Of a stretch of 64,000 nt of DNA, positions 50,129 to 60,313 are shown piece by piece. The position numbers and the translations under genes were made by a program. Under the pieces are notes generated by a model. The model had not been told where the DNA came from. It did not search any database and saw only the letters and a list, made by a program, of their open reading frames with translations. The first letter of the stretch is position 1. The number at the start of each line of letters is the position of its first letter. Origin of the DNA: Rhineura floridana. Its lineage: Eukaryota > Chordata > Lepidosauria > Squamata > Rhineuridae. The DNA lies in contig NC_084500.1 in the NCBI RefSeq assembly GCF_030035675.1, positions 11,343,100 to 11,407,099 of the forward strand. The letters are read 5' to 3'.

Positions 50129-53020
50129 CTAGTAGCCATTGATAGCCCTGTCCTCCATGAATTTGTCTAATCTTCTTTTAAAGCCATCCAAGCTGGTGGC
50201 CATTACTGCGTCTTGTGGGAGCAAATTCCATAGTTTAACTATGCGCTGAGTAAAGAAGTACTTCCTTTTGTCTGTCCTGAATCTTCCAACATTCAGCTTC
50301 TTTGAATGTCCACAAGTTCTGGTATTATGAGAGAGGGAGAAGAACTTTTCTCTATCCACTTTCTCAATGCCATGCATAATTTTATACACTTCTATCATGT
50401 CTCCTCTGACCCACCTTTTCTCTAAACTAAAAAGCCCCAAATGCTGCAACCTTTCCTCGTAAGGGAGTCGCTCCATCCCCTTGATCATTCTGGTTGCCCT
50501 CTTCTGAACCTTTTCCAACTCTATAATATCCTTTTTGAGATGAGGCGACCAGAACTGTACACAGTATTCCAAATGCGGCCGCACAATAGATTTATACAAC
50601 GGCATGATGATATCGGCTGTTTTATTTTCAATACCTTTCCTAATTATCGCTAGCATGGAATTTGCCTTTTTCACAGCTGCCGCACACTGGGTCGACATTT
50701 TCATCGTGCTGTCCACTACAACCCCGAGGTCTCTCTCCTGGTTGGTCACCGCCAGTTCAGACCCCATGAGCGTATATGTGAAATTCAGATTTTTTGCTCC
50801 AATATGCATAATTTTACACTTGTTTATACTGAATTGCATTTGCCATTTTTCCACCCATTCACTCAGTTTGGAGAGGTCTTTTTGGAGCTCTTCGCAATCC
50901 CTTTTTGTTTTAACAACCCTGAACAATTTAGTGTCATCAGCAAACTTGGCCACTTCACTGCTCACTCCTAATTCTAGGTCATTAATGAACAAGTTGAAAA
51001 GTACAGGTCCCAATACCGATCCTTGAGGGACTCCACTTTCTACAGCCCTCCATTGGGAGAACTGTCCGTTTATTCCTACTCTGTGCTTTCTGCTTCTTAA
51101 CCAATTTCTTACCCACAAGAGGACCTCTCCTCTTATTCCATGACTGCTAAGCTTCCTCAGAAGTCTTTGGTGAGGTACCTTGTCAAACGCTTTTTGAAAG
51201 TCTAAGTATACTATGTCCACTGGATCACCTCTATCTATATGCTTGTTGACACTCTCAAAGAATTCTAATAGGTTACTGAGACAGGACTTTCCTTTGCAGA
51301 AGCCATGCTGGCTCTGCTTCAGCAAAGCTTGTTCTTCTATGTGCTTGGTTAATCTAGCTTTAATAATACTTTCTACCAGTTTTCCAGGGACAGAAGTTAA
51401 GCTAATTGGCCTGTAATTTCCGGGATTCCCTCTGTATCCCTTTTTGGAGATTGGCGTTACATTTGCCACTTTCCAGTCCTCAGGCACGGAGGAGGACCCG
51501 AGGGACAAGTTACATATTTTAGTTAGCAGATCAACAATTTCATATTTGAGTTCTTTGAGAACTCTCGGGTGGATGCCATCCGGGCCTGGTGATTTGTCAG
51601 TTTTTATATTGTCCATTAAGCTTAGAACTTCCTCTCTCGTTACCACTATTTGTCTCAGTTCCTCAGAATCCCTTCCTGCAAATGTTAGTTCAGGTTCAGG
51701 GATCTGCCCTATATCTTCCACTGTGAAGACAAATGCAAAGAATTCATTTAGCTTCTCTGCAATCTCCTTATCGTTCTTTAGTACACCTTTGACTCCCTTA
51801 TCATCCAAGGGTCCAATTGCCTCCCTAGATGGTCTCCTGCTTTGAATGTATTTATAGAATTTTTTTTCCTTGGTTTTTATGTTCTTAGCAATGTGCTCCT
51901 CAAATTCTTTTTTAGCATCCCTTATTATCTTCTTGCATTTCTTTTGCCAGAGTTTGTGTTCTTTTTTATTTTCTTCATTTGGACAAGACTTCCATTTTCT
52001 GAAGGAAGACTTTTTGCCTCTGAGAGCTTCCTTGACTTTGCTCGTTAACCATGCTGGCATCTTCTTGGCCCTGGCGGTACCTTTTCTGATCTGTGGTATG
52101 CACTCCACTTGAGCTTCTAATATAGTGTTTTTAAACAACTTCCAAGCATTTTCGAGTGATGTGACCCTCTGGACTTTGTTTTTCAGCTTTCTTTTTATCA
52201 ATCCCCTCATTTTTGTGAAGTTTCCTCTTTTGAAGTCAAATGTGACCGTGTTGGATTTTCTTGGCAATTGGCCATTTACATGTATGTTTAATTTAATAGC
52301 ACTATGGTCACTGCTCCCAATCGGTTCGACAACACTTACATCTCGCACCAGGTCCCGGTCCCCACTGAGGATTAAGTCCAGGGTTGCCGTCCCTCTGGTC
52401 GGTTCCATGACCAACTGGTCTAGGGAATAGTCATTTAGAATATCTAGAAATTTTGCTTCTTTGTCATGACTGGAACACATATGCGGCCAGTCTATGTCTG
52501 GGTAGTTGAAGTCACCCATTACTACCACATTTCCTAGTTTGGATGCTTCCTCAGTTTCATATCTCACTTCCAGGTCTCCCTGAGCATTTTGATCAGGGGG
52601 ACAATAGATCGTTCCCAGTATTAAATCCCTCCTGGGGCATGGTATCACCACCCACAACGATTCTGTGGAGGAGTCCGCCTCTTTGGGGGTTTCGAGCTTG
52701 CTGGATTCAATGCCTTCTTTCACGTATAGAGCGACTCTGCCACCAGTACGTCCTTCCCTGTCCTTCTGATATAGTTTATATCCAGGGATAACCGTATCCC
52801 ACTGGTTTTCTCCATTCCACCAGGTCTCCGTTATGCTCACTAGATCAATGCTCTCCTCTAAGACCAAGCACTCCAGTTCTCCCATCTTGGTTCGCAGGCT
52901 CCTAGCATTAGCGTACAGGCACTTGTAAGCAGTGTCTCTCTTCAAGTGTCTTTGGCACTTGTGGTTTGGCCTGTGGTAATTTTGCTCTTCTGAATTTATA
53001 TCCTGTGCCCCTGCTCTCAC
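50129..53020 (-). CDS. CR1-clade LINE ORF2: AP endonuclease and reverse transcriptase, intact
   Basis: An open frame of 963 codons. An APE-type endonuclease occupies about residues 35-255: YANARSLRTKMGELECLV, the catalytic-type ITETWW, GDFNYPDIDW and GSSDHSAIKL. A linker rich in Lys/Glu follows. The reverse transcriptase follows from about residue 470: DKSPGPDGIHPRVLKEL, NPGNYRPISLTSVPGKLVE, YLDFQKAFDKVPHQRLL, SGVPQGSVLGPVLFNLFIND and the catalytic FADDTKL. The C-terminal region includes PHLEYCVQFWSPHLKKD and KKLNVGRFRTDKRKYFFTQR. All named motifs are intact, so the protein may be functional if expressed. It nicks target DNA and copies its own RNA at the nick. Confidence 0.95.
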   Translation of the reverse strand: MRAGAQDINSEEQNYHRPNHKCQRHLKRDTAYKCLYANARSLRTKMGELECLVLEESIDLVSITETWWNGENQWDTVIPGYKLYQKDREGRTGGRVALYVKEGIESSKLETPKEADSSTESLWVVIPCPRRDLILGTIYCPPDQNAQGDLEVRYETEEASKLGNVVVMGDFNYPDIDWPHMCSSHDKEAKFLDILNDYSLDQLVMEPTRGTATLDLILSGDRDLVRDVSVVEPIGSSDHSAIKLNIHVNGQLPRKSNTVTFDFKRGNFTKMRGLIKRKLKNKVQRVTSLENAWKLFKNTILEAQVECIPQIRKGTARAKKMPAWLTSKVKEALRGKKSSFRKWKSCPNEENKKEHKLWQKKCKKIIRDAKKEFEEHIAKNIKTKEKKFYKYIQSRRPSREAIGPLDDKGVKGVLKNDKEIAEKLNEFFAFVFTVEDIGQIPEPELTFAGRDSEELRQIVVTREEVLSLMDNIKTDKSPGPDGIHPRVLKELKYEIVDLLTKICNLSLGSSSVPEDWKVANVTPISKKGYRGNPGNYRPISLTSVPGKLVESIIKARLTKHIEEQALLKQSQHGFCKGKSCLSNLLEFFESVNKHIDRGDPVDIVYLDFQKAFDKVPHQRLLRKLSSHGIRGEVLLWVRNWLRSRKHRVGINGQFSQWRAVESGVPQGSVLGPVLFNLFINDLELGVSSEVAKFADDTKLFRVVKTKRDCEELQKDLSKLSEWVEKWQMQFSINKCKIMHIGAKNLNFTYTLMGSELAVTNQERDLGVVVDSTMKMSTQCAAAVKKANSMLAIIRKGIENKTADIIMPLYKSIVRPHLEYCVQFWSPHLKKDIIELEKVQKRATRMIKGMERLPYEERLQHLGLFSLEKRWVRGDMIEVYKIMHGIEKVDREKFFSLSHNTRTCGHSKKLNVGRFRTDKRKYFFTQRIVKLWNLLPQDAVMATSLDGFKRRLDKFMEDRAINGY

Positions 53021-53139
53021 AATGCCTACTTCTAGGCCTACCCCTTTTAAAATTTCATCATTTCTTTGGTTTTTATCCCAGGGGGGAGGTTTATTCCGAA
53101 CCAGACCTTCCTCAGCTCCTGTCGGGTTTCCCCCCTCAG

Positions 53140-54041
53140 TCAGTTTAAAAGCTGCTCTGCCACCTTTTTAATTTTAAGTGCCAGCAGTCTGGTTCCATTC
53201 TGGTTCAAGTGGAGCCAGTCCCTTTTGTACAGGCCCGGCTTGTCCCAAAATGTTCCCCAGTGCCTAACAAATCCAAACCCTTCCACCCGACACCATCGTC
53301 TCATCCACGCATTGAGACTGCGAAGCTGTGCCTGTCTGGCTGGTCCTGCGCGTGGAACCAGTAGCATTTCAGAGAAAGCCACCTTGGAGGTCCTGGCTTT
53401 CAGCATCCTACCTAGCAACCTAAATTTTGCTTCCAGGACCTCACGGCTGCATTTCCCCATGTCGTTGGTGCCAACGTGCACCACGACCACTGACTCCTCC
53501 CCAGCACTGTCTACCAAACTATCTAAACGACGGGCGATATCCGCAACCTTCACACCAGGCAGGCAAACACCTTGCGGTCTGCACCCCCATCACACACCCC
53601 ACTGTCTATGTTCCTAATGATCGAATCACCCACTACAAGGATCCCTCCACCCCCTGGAGATATATCCTCGGCACAAGAGGATAGCTGCTCATCCCCCAAG
53701 GAATGGGTCCCTTCAAAGGGATCATTTCCCTCTTCCTCAGCTGGATACTCTCCTTCCCTGAGACCATCGTTCTCCATGATAGCAGAAGAGCTATCATCGT
53801 TGGAGTGGGACACAGCTATAACATCCCTGAAAGCCTCCTCCACACACCTCTCTACCTCTCTCAGCTTTTCCAGGTCAGCCACCTTGGCCTCAAGGAAATG
53901 AAGTCGTTCCCGGAGAGCCAGGAGCTCATTGCACCGAGAGCACACCCACGACTTCTGTCCAACAGGCAGATAGTCGAACATGCTGCAGGCAGTGCAAAAC
54001 ACTGGAAAGCCTCCACACACCTGCTGGTTTCTTACCTGCAT
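53140..54041 (-). pseudogene. CR1-clade LINE ORF1: zinc/coiled-coil/esterase protein, one frameshift
   Basis: ORF1 is in two frames. The 5' frame (53550-54041) has a Cys-rich N-terminus (FCTACSMFDYL, WVCSRCNELL), a coiled coil (LALRERLHFLEAKVADLEKL) and the first block of an SGNH/GDSL-type esterase (ILVVGDSIIRNID). The 3' frame (53140-53553) carries the other blocks: VVVVHVGTNDMGK and KRDWLHLNQNGTRLLA. The join near 53555-53570 looks like loss of one base in a codon for Val. The esterase ORF1 type is known for CR1 elements; its role in retrotransposition is unclear. If this frameshift is real, the copy is not autonomous for ORF1. Confidence 0.88.
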
Positions 54042-54333
54042 AGTTTTGTTTAAGATTTATTACGTCAATGGGTTGGAAACTGGGGTTTAGTTGAGGTCAG
54101 GGAACAGACGGCCTCCTCGCCCTGCTGCTGAACTCACTCTGCTGCTTAACTCGCCTTGACGCTTTGTCAGCTGGGGCCTTGACGCTTTGTCAGCTGGGGC
54201 TCCCTCTAGCTCATGGAGCAGGCAGAGCTGGGATCATCCCGTATCAGTAATCCTGAAGAATCACTGCCGGTCAGTGTAGGCAATACTGAGGTAGGTCTGA
54301 CTCCATATAAGGCAGCTTCTTCTTATATCCTAA

Positions 54334-54465
54334 GTGGGGAGAGCGTTGCTGTTGTACTCAGGTCCTGCTTGTAGGCTTCCCAGGGGCACCTGGTTGGCCC
54401 CTGTGAGAACAGAGTGGTGGACGAGAAGGGCCACCCGCCCGACCAACCAAAAAGGCTCTTCTTAT
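54334..54465 (+). mobile_element. CR1-L3-like LINE tail
   Basis: Contains ggggagagcgttgctgttgt, actcaggtcctgcttgtagg, cacctggttggcccctgtga, ending ggctcttcttat. It sits at the end of the SINE-A that also hosts the full-length LINE. Confidence 0.75.
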
Positions 54466-54654
54466 CTCTAGGCCACATCCAATTTTTCCTCTTTCCAGTT
54501 GTCCAACAAGTGGCTGCTGCTCCCTGGTCTTCTCCAGCATCTGCCAACTGAGGTGGCCACCTCACTATGTCCAATGATAGGGCCGGCCCTGCGAGCCTGT
54601 GAGAGTTGAGCAAGCCAGTGAGGTGGGAAAAGCATGTCCTGTATGTGAAATTCA

Positions 54655-54900
54655 GATTATTATCTTTATTTATGATATTCATATCCCTGCCTTTCCTCCA
54701 CGGAGTACAGCGGGCATAGGTGGTTCTCTTCCTCCCAATGTCATCCTCACAACAACCCTGTGAGGTAGGCTAGGCTGAGAGGCAAGGAGTGGTCCAAGGT
54801 CAACGAGTGAGGTTCATGGCAGCATGGTGGTTTGAACTCTGGTCTTCCAGGTCCCAGTCCAGCACTCAAACCACACTGGCTCTGGTTTCCAGCAGTGGAG
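54655..54900 (-). mobile_element. SINE-B copy, near full length
   Basis: Reverse order: cctgcctttcctccacggag (tail), cctcacaacaaccctgtgag, gtaggctaggctgagaggca, tggtttgaactctggtcttc (B box) and cactcaaaccacactggctc (head). Confidence 0.7.
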
Positions 54901-55344
54901 GCTACTCCATTAGGACAAGTGGGGCACAGGCCTACCAACCTCAGTCTGCCCTAAGCCAGCCCCCCACTTACCTGCTTTTCTGCTTACAGCTAGTCCAGGG
55001 AGTGACACTACTTGCCAGCTTCATCCTCCTTAATCTCAGTGTTTTGCCTTTGGAAAACTCAGCACAGAGAAGGATGGGAACAAAACTAGAATGAGTTGGC
55101 TCTGCATGTCATTGGCTCTGGCGCCACCTGCTGTTGGCCTCCCAGCCACGAGCCATAGTTCAAAACATCTGGAGAGCACCAAGTTGGTGAAGGTTGCTGT
55201 AAGGTCAGAGGAACCGCAAAGGAAGTTCATTTTAATGCTCTGATGCCACCTACTGGCGATAGCTTTCAGTGAAGAATTTGAATAAGGAGGAAGAGGGAAG
55301 ATTCCTTCTCTCTATAGCTTCAGGGTAGCCATTCCAAGATAGGA

Positions 55345-55700
55345 ATGGGGGAGAAACAATATTAAGTTCTCATTTAAAGCTGAATCTATCAAATCTGCAC
55401 TTTCCAAAACAATGTGAGAACCGGAACACAGCCACCCTTACAAATTTGCACTCATCCAAATTTTGCGAAGCAACTCTCCAACCGAAAAAAATGTTTGCAA
55501 AACTGCACGTTCGGGGAGAGCGTGCATAACAATGAATACATCTGTCAAAACTAGATACAAAATGCGTTTCTTAGGATAAATTTGCACTAAAACACTGAAG
55601 AATTTTCATTAGGGTTTTACATACACAAAATCTCAGATTACTGCAGAAATGTGGAGAACAGAATATAAGAGAATATAAAAGGAGAAATAGGGAGGGCTGA
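55345..55700. mobile_element. MITE-W copy
   Basis: Family order gaatctatcaaatctgcact, gagaaccggaacacagccac, ttttgcgaagcaactctcca, gaagaattttcattagggtt, ctgcagaaatgtggagaaca. Confidence 0.65.
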
Positions 55701-56022
55701 AATGGAGAAAACTTTCCACCCCAATTCCAGAGGCAGGGTTATGTCACTGATGGGACCGGAAACGAGTTGCTGTGTTCGTGGAGAGGCCAGTCACTATTGC
55801 GTGTGGGGGAGTTCAACAGGAATCAGAGACAATGGCCGAAATTATTGGGAGGGCATTCAATCCTGCCGAGAGGACACTTATTGTCATTTGAGGCATTTTT
55901 AAAAACACATCTCCTGTCATCCACTCATTCGCAGCATTTGAAGCTTCTGCACATGGGCCTCTTGAAAGATAACGGATGCCAATTTAGGGTGCTACCCTTA
56001 AAGCCTGAACGTTAGTGATCCT

Positions 56023-56530
56023 TGTGATGTTCCTATATTAATGTATATATGGTAAGTGTTGTTGTTTAGAAGATACATGGTAAGTGGAGTGAAAGAGGAG
56101 GGGGAGTGAATGGGCAGTAGAATGCTAGATGATTGGCTGAGTGTTTAAAATGGCTGAACGTATAAAAGGAAGAGTGAGAGTGGAATCTGGGGGGAGAAGA
56201 GAAAGAGTGGGTTGCTTGGTGGGGTTTGAGAGAGTTGTTTGCCAGGAGAGAGTGGAGAAGGAGGGGGGTGGAGTTCGGATTAGTATTGAGTAAAACCATA
56301 TGCTTATGTGCCTTAAGAAGAAATCTTGTTAATCTTGTTAGCTTTGTTATCTTTAATAAATACTTAATTTGGTTTACCAAAGGCCTGATCCTTGGCTGGG
56401 GTTTCACAGACCAGAAGGGAGGGTAAGGTAATGACCAAGGCTGAAGGGGAACTGTAACAAATGGTGGCAGCGGTGAAGAGAATAACAATACCAGTATTCA
56501 GAGTCTCTGGGAATACTAGTATTAGGACGT
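56023..56530 (+). mobile_element. LTR retrotransposon fossil: one LTR plus a short internal stub
   Basis: An LTR of about 437 bases (56023-56459) starts tgtgatgttcc and ends ctgtaaca, with a TATA box (tataaaa, 56161) and a polyadenylation signal (aataaa, 56355) in the expected order. It is followed by atggtggcagcggtg, a sequence often seen at the start of the internal region next to the primer-binding site in Ty3/gypsy- or ERV-like elements. No gag, pol or env and no second LTR are in the window. It is a broken remnant; family and age cannot be fixed further. Confidence 0.6.
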
Positions 56531-56539
56531 GACTGGTGG

Positions 56540-56643
<104 letters not shown>

Positions 56644-56869
56644 TTGCCTAACCTGCATGCTGGCTAAGGCTGATTGGAGCTGTACTCCAAAAGAAGAAGA
56701 AACAGCACCTAAATCAAGAACAACATCAGCAATGCCTGCCCTTGATTTATAACTGATATACAAGGGATAGGTTGGGCCTGGTGTTTCCTAGATATAAGGG
56801 CTGGGAACATGAGTTGCGATGACTTTTTAAAGTGAGATCTTCCAAAACAAGCCACGTGTTGTTGTTTTT

Positions 56870-58871
56870 TTTTTTTTTTTTTTTTTTTTCAATAATTTTT
56901 ATTCAGATTTTCATAAAACATACAAGACAAAATCATAAAACATTCAAAGACAAAAAACAAAATCAAAAATAGTTAAACAAAAAGAAAAAAAGAAAAGAAG
57001 AAAAAAAAAAAAAATAAAAAATAAAGAGTAAAATATTGACTTCCCATTTGTCAAAGATCAAATCAGTTATAAGTCTATAATATATAGCAATCCTGTCTCT
57101 TAAGTCATATTATAAAATCACTTTCCTCCAGTAGTTATCTTACTTAATCATCAAATCTCATAAACATTACTTTATTCTTTCCACAAAAAGTCAAAGAGAG
57201 GTTTCAATTCTTTAAGAAATATATCTATCAATTTTTTTTTCCAGATAAGCATATCGATTAATCCATCTCATTACTAATTATGATAATCTTATTGTCATAA
57301 CCATAGTCAAAATAAACATTTCAATTAATCCATCACATCAGAATCTGTTAGGTTCAGTAATTTCAGTAGCCATTGTTCTATTATCTCTATTAGTTCCATT
57401 TTCCATCTTCCATCTTCAGTAGTCTTGTTAAGTCCAGTAATTTCAATATCCAATCTTCCATTATCAGTATTCCATAATAATCTTGCTGTCAAAGCCATAG
57501 TCATATAATAAGAGTCTGATGGGAATTACCTCTATCCCAAATATTTTCTTGCCATCCATTCTGAATAAGTTGCTGAAATACTGCTGTAAAATCATATCTC
57601 TGTTCTTTTTTTCAAAATACACTGGGTCATCTCTTAAAAGTTTTTCCATTGTCACATGGCTGCAGTTAATTCCATAGATTTTCTCTATATTGGGCTCCAT
57701 CACATCATTCCAGTCCAGAAGATAATCCATGCCATTGATAACTTTATCTCTAGAATCTTCATTAATTTCTTCAGAGATAACATTGAGTTCCAAACAATAG
57801 ATTTTATTTCTAAAGTCCATAGACTCCAAATCTTGTTCCTGTTCCACGTTTGTTCCAATCTCCGGGATCTCCTCTCTCACAGGGACCCCTATTCCAGTCT
57901 CCAGGGTCTCCTCTCTCACAGGGACCCCTATTCCAATCTCCGGGGTCTCCTCTCTCACAGGGACCCCTTCCAGGGTCACCTCTCTCACAGGGACCCTTAT
58001 ATCTTTAATCTCCTGCTTCATTTTACTCAATTCAATTTTCGTTATCTCAATCTCATTCATTATTCTCTGAAACATAGTTATTTCCAGATTCTCAGCCACT
58101 TTCTTAATTGCCATTTTAAAAGAAAAATATAGGAAAACCACTTCTTATTTCAGCAACAATTGGGTTAATACTCCAAACTTGGTGACATCACAGTATAAAC
58201 AGAGCAGACAGCCTTATCTCTCCAATAGTTAAGTAAACAAAATGCAGTTCCCAGGATCGAAGCAATTAATGGCAATCGTCAAGAAACAGATTCGTCAAAA
58301 TAAAATAGACCAAAAAGAGAGTAGTCTCAAAACAGTATAATATTTTTCAAAATAAAAATCTGGAATAGAAATCCCTCTTCTGTGTGTATCTTTAGAATGC
58401 AAATCCAGGACAGCTTTTTGCAACAAAAACAGAGATAAGCTATTAATTAGTGCGTAGCAGAGAGAAGTTACGGCTCCCCAGTGAGATGTCAAAAACCGAT
58501 CAATCTGGCAAATCTCTTTTAAACAGCAACAATTTAAGTCAAGTAAAAGAAAAATATAGAAAGAAGGGTGCTTGCCTGTTAGTGCGTTCTCTCTTAGAAG
58601 ATAAGATGAACGTTCGCTTTAACAGATAGAGCTTGCTGTTGAAAATCCGTCCCACCTTCGTCGGCTGGACCTCGTCCCATAAATTAATGAGATCTGGTCG
58701 TCCCAACAAAAATAGGCTTTGAGGTTAATCTCTTCGTTTCTCCCTACCCGGGAGAAGTTTAATCAGTCAAAAAAAAAAGAAAAAACTGACTGATATATCT
58801 GAATAAGCTTCTTTTGAGGCAGGAGCCCGTCTCAAAAGCAGGCACAGGCTAAGTCACCCTTCCCGGAAGTC
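56870..58871 (-). mobile_element. L1-derived, ORF1-only retrotransposon (HAL1-like), copy 2
   Basis: A roughly 2.0 kb unit, nearly identical to 19546-21686 but inverted. The 5' end (gacttccggg on minus) is at 58871 and the poly(A) appears as a T run at about 56870-56889. It is flanked by the perfect 18-base duplication ccacgtgttgttgttttt (56852-56869 and 58872-58889). Differences from copy 1 are mainly in the number of internal repeats and one short in-frame loss near the N-terminus. It lies between the WSB1 and KSR1 genes. Confidence 0.82.
57464..58114 (-). CDS. L1 ORF1p-like protein of the HAL1-like element, copy 2
   Basis: An open frame of 216 codons from MAIKKVAENLEITM (nine more codons are open upstream to 58141). 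The same layout as copy 1: coiled-coil-like N-terminus, four units of the GVPVREETLE type, then the conserved C-terminal part (NVISEEINEDSRDKVING, DPVYFEKKNRDMILQQYF). It lacks the second copy of the DLESMDFRNKIYCLE block and about 11 residues (KQNLRQGC region) found in copy 1. Both frames staying open in two separate inserts suggests a recent common source with a coding ORF1. Confidence 0.65.
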   Translation of the reverse strand: MAIKKVAENLEITMFQRIMNEIEITKIELSKMKQEIKDIRVPVREVTLEGVPVREETPEIGIGVPVREETLETGIGVPVREEIPEIGTNVEQEQDLESMDFRNKIYCLELNVISEEINEDSRDKVINGMDYLLDWNDVMEPNIEKIYGINCSHVTMEKLLRDDPVYFEKKNRDMILQQYFSNLFRMDGKKIFGIEVIPIRLLLYDYGFDSKIIMEY

Positions 58872-58965
58872 CCACGTGTTGTTGTTTTTAATCATTAGCA
58901 TTTGATTGATTTCAAACACATCTGCAATAGCAATAAAAATGATAAACAAGAACCAGCAGTAGATC

Positions 58966-59150
58966 ATAAGAAGAGTCTACTGGATCAGCCAGCCACCTAG
59001 TCTAGCATCCTGCTCTCGCAGTGGTGAACCAGATGCCCCAAGGGTAATCCTGCATGCAGGGCCTGAGTGCAAGAGCACTCTCCCTACCTGCGGTTTCCAG
59101 TGACTGGAATTCAGAAGCATGCTGCCTCCGACTGTGGAGGTAGAGTAAGG
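58966..59150 (-). mobile_element. CR1-L3-like LINE tail
   Basis: Contains gatcataagaagagtctact, ctagtctagcatcctgctct, cctgagtgcaagagcactct and attcagaagcatgctgcctc. Confidence 0.85.
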
Positions 59151-59364
59151 TTACTGAGTACACAGAGTACATTCTTTAGCGGACAGATGATTTGGCAACA
59201 GTAAGCACAACACATCCCACTGCTTTTATTCTACCATCCACCGTAGAATTAAGTTGTGAAACTGAGGGAGTGACCCGTGGCACGTTCCTGTTCACATTGC
59301 TCAAAAAGGGAAGCCAAACTTTTTCAAGCTGATCTCGCTTTCTCACGCCCCTGAACCAATCACT

Positions 59365-59759
59365 CTGTAGCGATGATGCAAATTCAAAAGTGCAGCCACC
59401 ACCCCCTTTTTGCATTTGCTGCTTTGGCTGAGAATGAAATCCTGGTCAACGCCTTCTCCCACAACAACAGATGTCCCCAGCAGCCAAACAGCATAAAAGG
59501 GGAGTATGTTAGTGACTGAGAAGTCTTCTCAGGGGCTGACTCAACTCCTTTCACTCTGATTGGCTCCAATCAGCAGGAAAGGACAAGGAAGCATGTAAGA
59601 TGACTCTTCTCAGTGGCTAACCCTTTCATGCAGATCAACTCATAGGATGTTAGAGATATAGGGCTCCTAGGATGCTGGAGTCGTAGGGTACCTGCTGGGA
59701 CCCTGCTCCCAAAAAAGTAAGGGGTCTAAGATCCTGAGACCCAGACGACTACACCCCTG
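59365..59759. mobile_element. hAT-G element
   Basis: Starts ctgtagcgatgatgcaaatt and ends gacgactacacccctg, in the same orientation as the 38.6 kb copy, with the family core ctctgattggctccaatcag. No matching target duplication was found, so one end may be damaged. Confidence 0.75.
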
Positions 59760-60040
59760 GATGTGTGTTCATCTCTCTAGGGGAAGCTCTTGTCCACACC
59801 TAAGTCCTATCCATCCTTTCAGTGTGAACTCTGCACTGGCATTCCAATGCTGCTCTGTCTCCAACAGTGCTGCAGCCAATTCTGTCTGCAATCAAGAGGA
59901 TTCAGTTTATTTTCTCTTGACAGTATAGCTGGCACACCAGGTCAGCATTTATGCATTGGCTAGTTATTTTGTATACTTGTATGCCATCCTCCCCAAACCA
60001 TCAGGGTGTTGTACTGTCTGATATAGCCCATATTCTAGCA

Positions 60041-60313
60041 GAGTGCTTCCCTAACATTTTTCTCTCCACGGACCACTTGAAAACTGCTGAGGGTCTTGGC
60101 CAGCCACTTAATGATTTTTCTGCCTGTTGTAGCAATTATAATGCACTGCACTAGATGCTGTATTTTTATTTTGTGACAATTTGAATCTCATAGAATAAAA
60201 TATGATTAAAATCAATATATTGATGTGCCATCTTCAATTACATATATGCTGCAAACCACTTCAGTGAAGCTCATGGATCCTTGGTGGTCCACAGACCAGG
60301 GTTCGGGAACCCA
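60041..60313. mobile_element. hAT-like MITE with perfect 8-bp target duplication
   Basis: Flanked by ttctagca on both sides (60033-60040 and 60314-60321). The ends gagtgcttccctaac and ggttcgggaaccca are inverted partners. The body has ccacggaccacttgaaaact and gttgtagcaattataatgca. No coding capacity. Confidence 0.75.

Larger units (their letters stand above)
49915..54223 (-). mobile_element. Near-full-length CR1-clade (L3-like) LINE
   Basis: A 4.3 kb non-LTR retrotransposon read right to left: about 180 bases of 5' leader with a 22-base tandem duplication near 54155-54200, ORF1 (about 53140-54041, frameshifted), ORF2 (50129-53020, intact), a roughly 210-base 3' UTR, and a 3' end made of two to three ttcttatg units. 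Such 8-base terminal repeats and the lack of target duplications are typical of the CR1 group. At least six 3'-end fragments of the same family lie elsewhere in the window. It is almost certainly among the youngest insertions here, because a random neutral copy would not keep 963 codons open. Confidence 0.92.
49821..54330 (+). mobile_element. SINE-A copy split by a near-complete CR1-clade LINE
   Basis: The head, 49821-49914 (gggccatagctcagcaacag to ccgtcatctccagg), and the rest, about 54224-54330 (agctgggatcatcccgtatc to atactgaggtaggtctgac, aaggcagcttcttc), align to SINE-A with no bases missing at the break. The LINE at 49915-54223 inserted between them. Confidence 0.8.

Noticed and set aside
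50129-53020. A 963-codon host gene
   Set aside because: The endonuclease and reverse-transcriptase motifs and the terminal ttcttatg units identify it as LINE ORF2.
57656-58132. Plus-strand 158-codon frame opposite the HAL1-like ORF of copy 2
   Set aside because: It is the antisense shadow of that ORF; the same shadow exists opposite copy 1.
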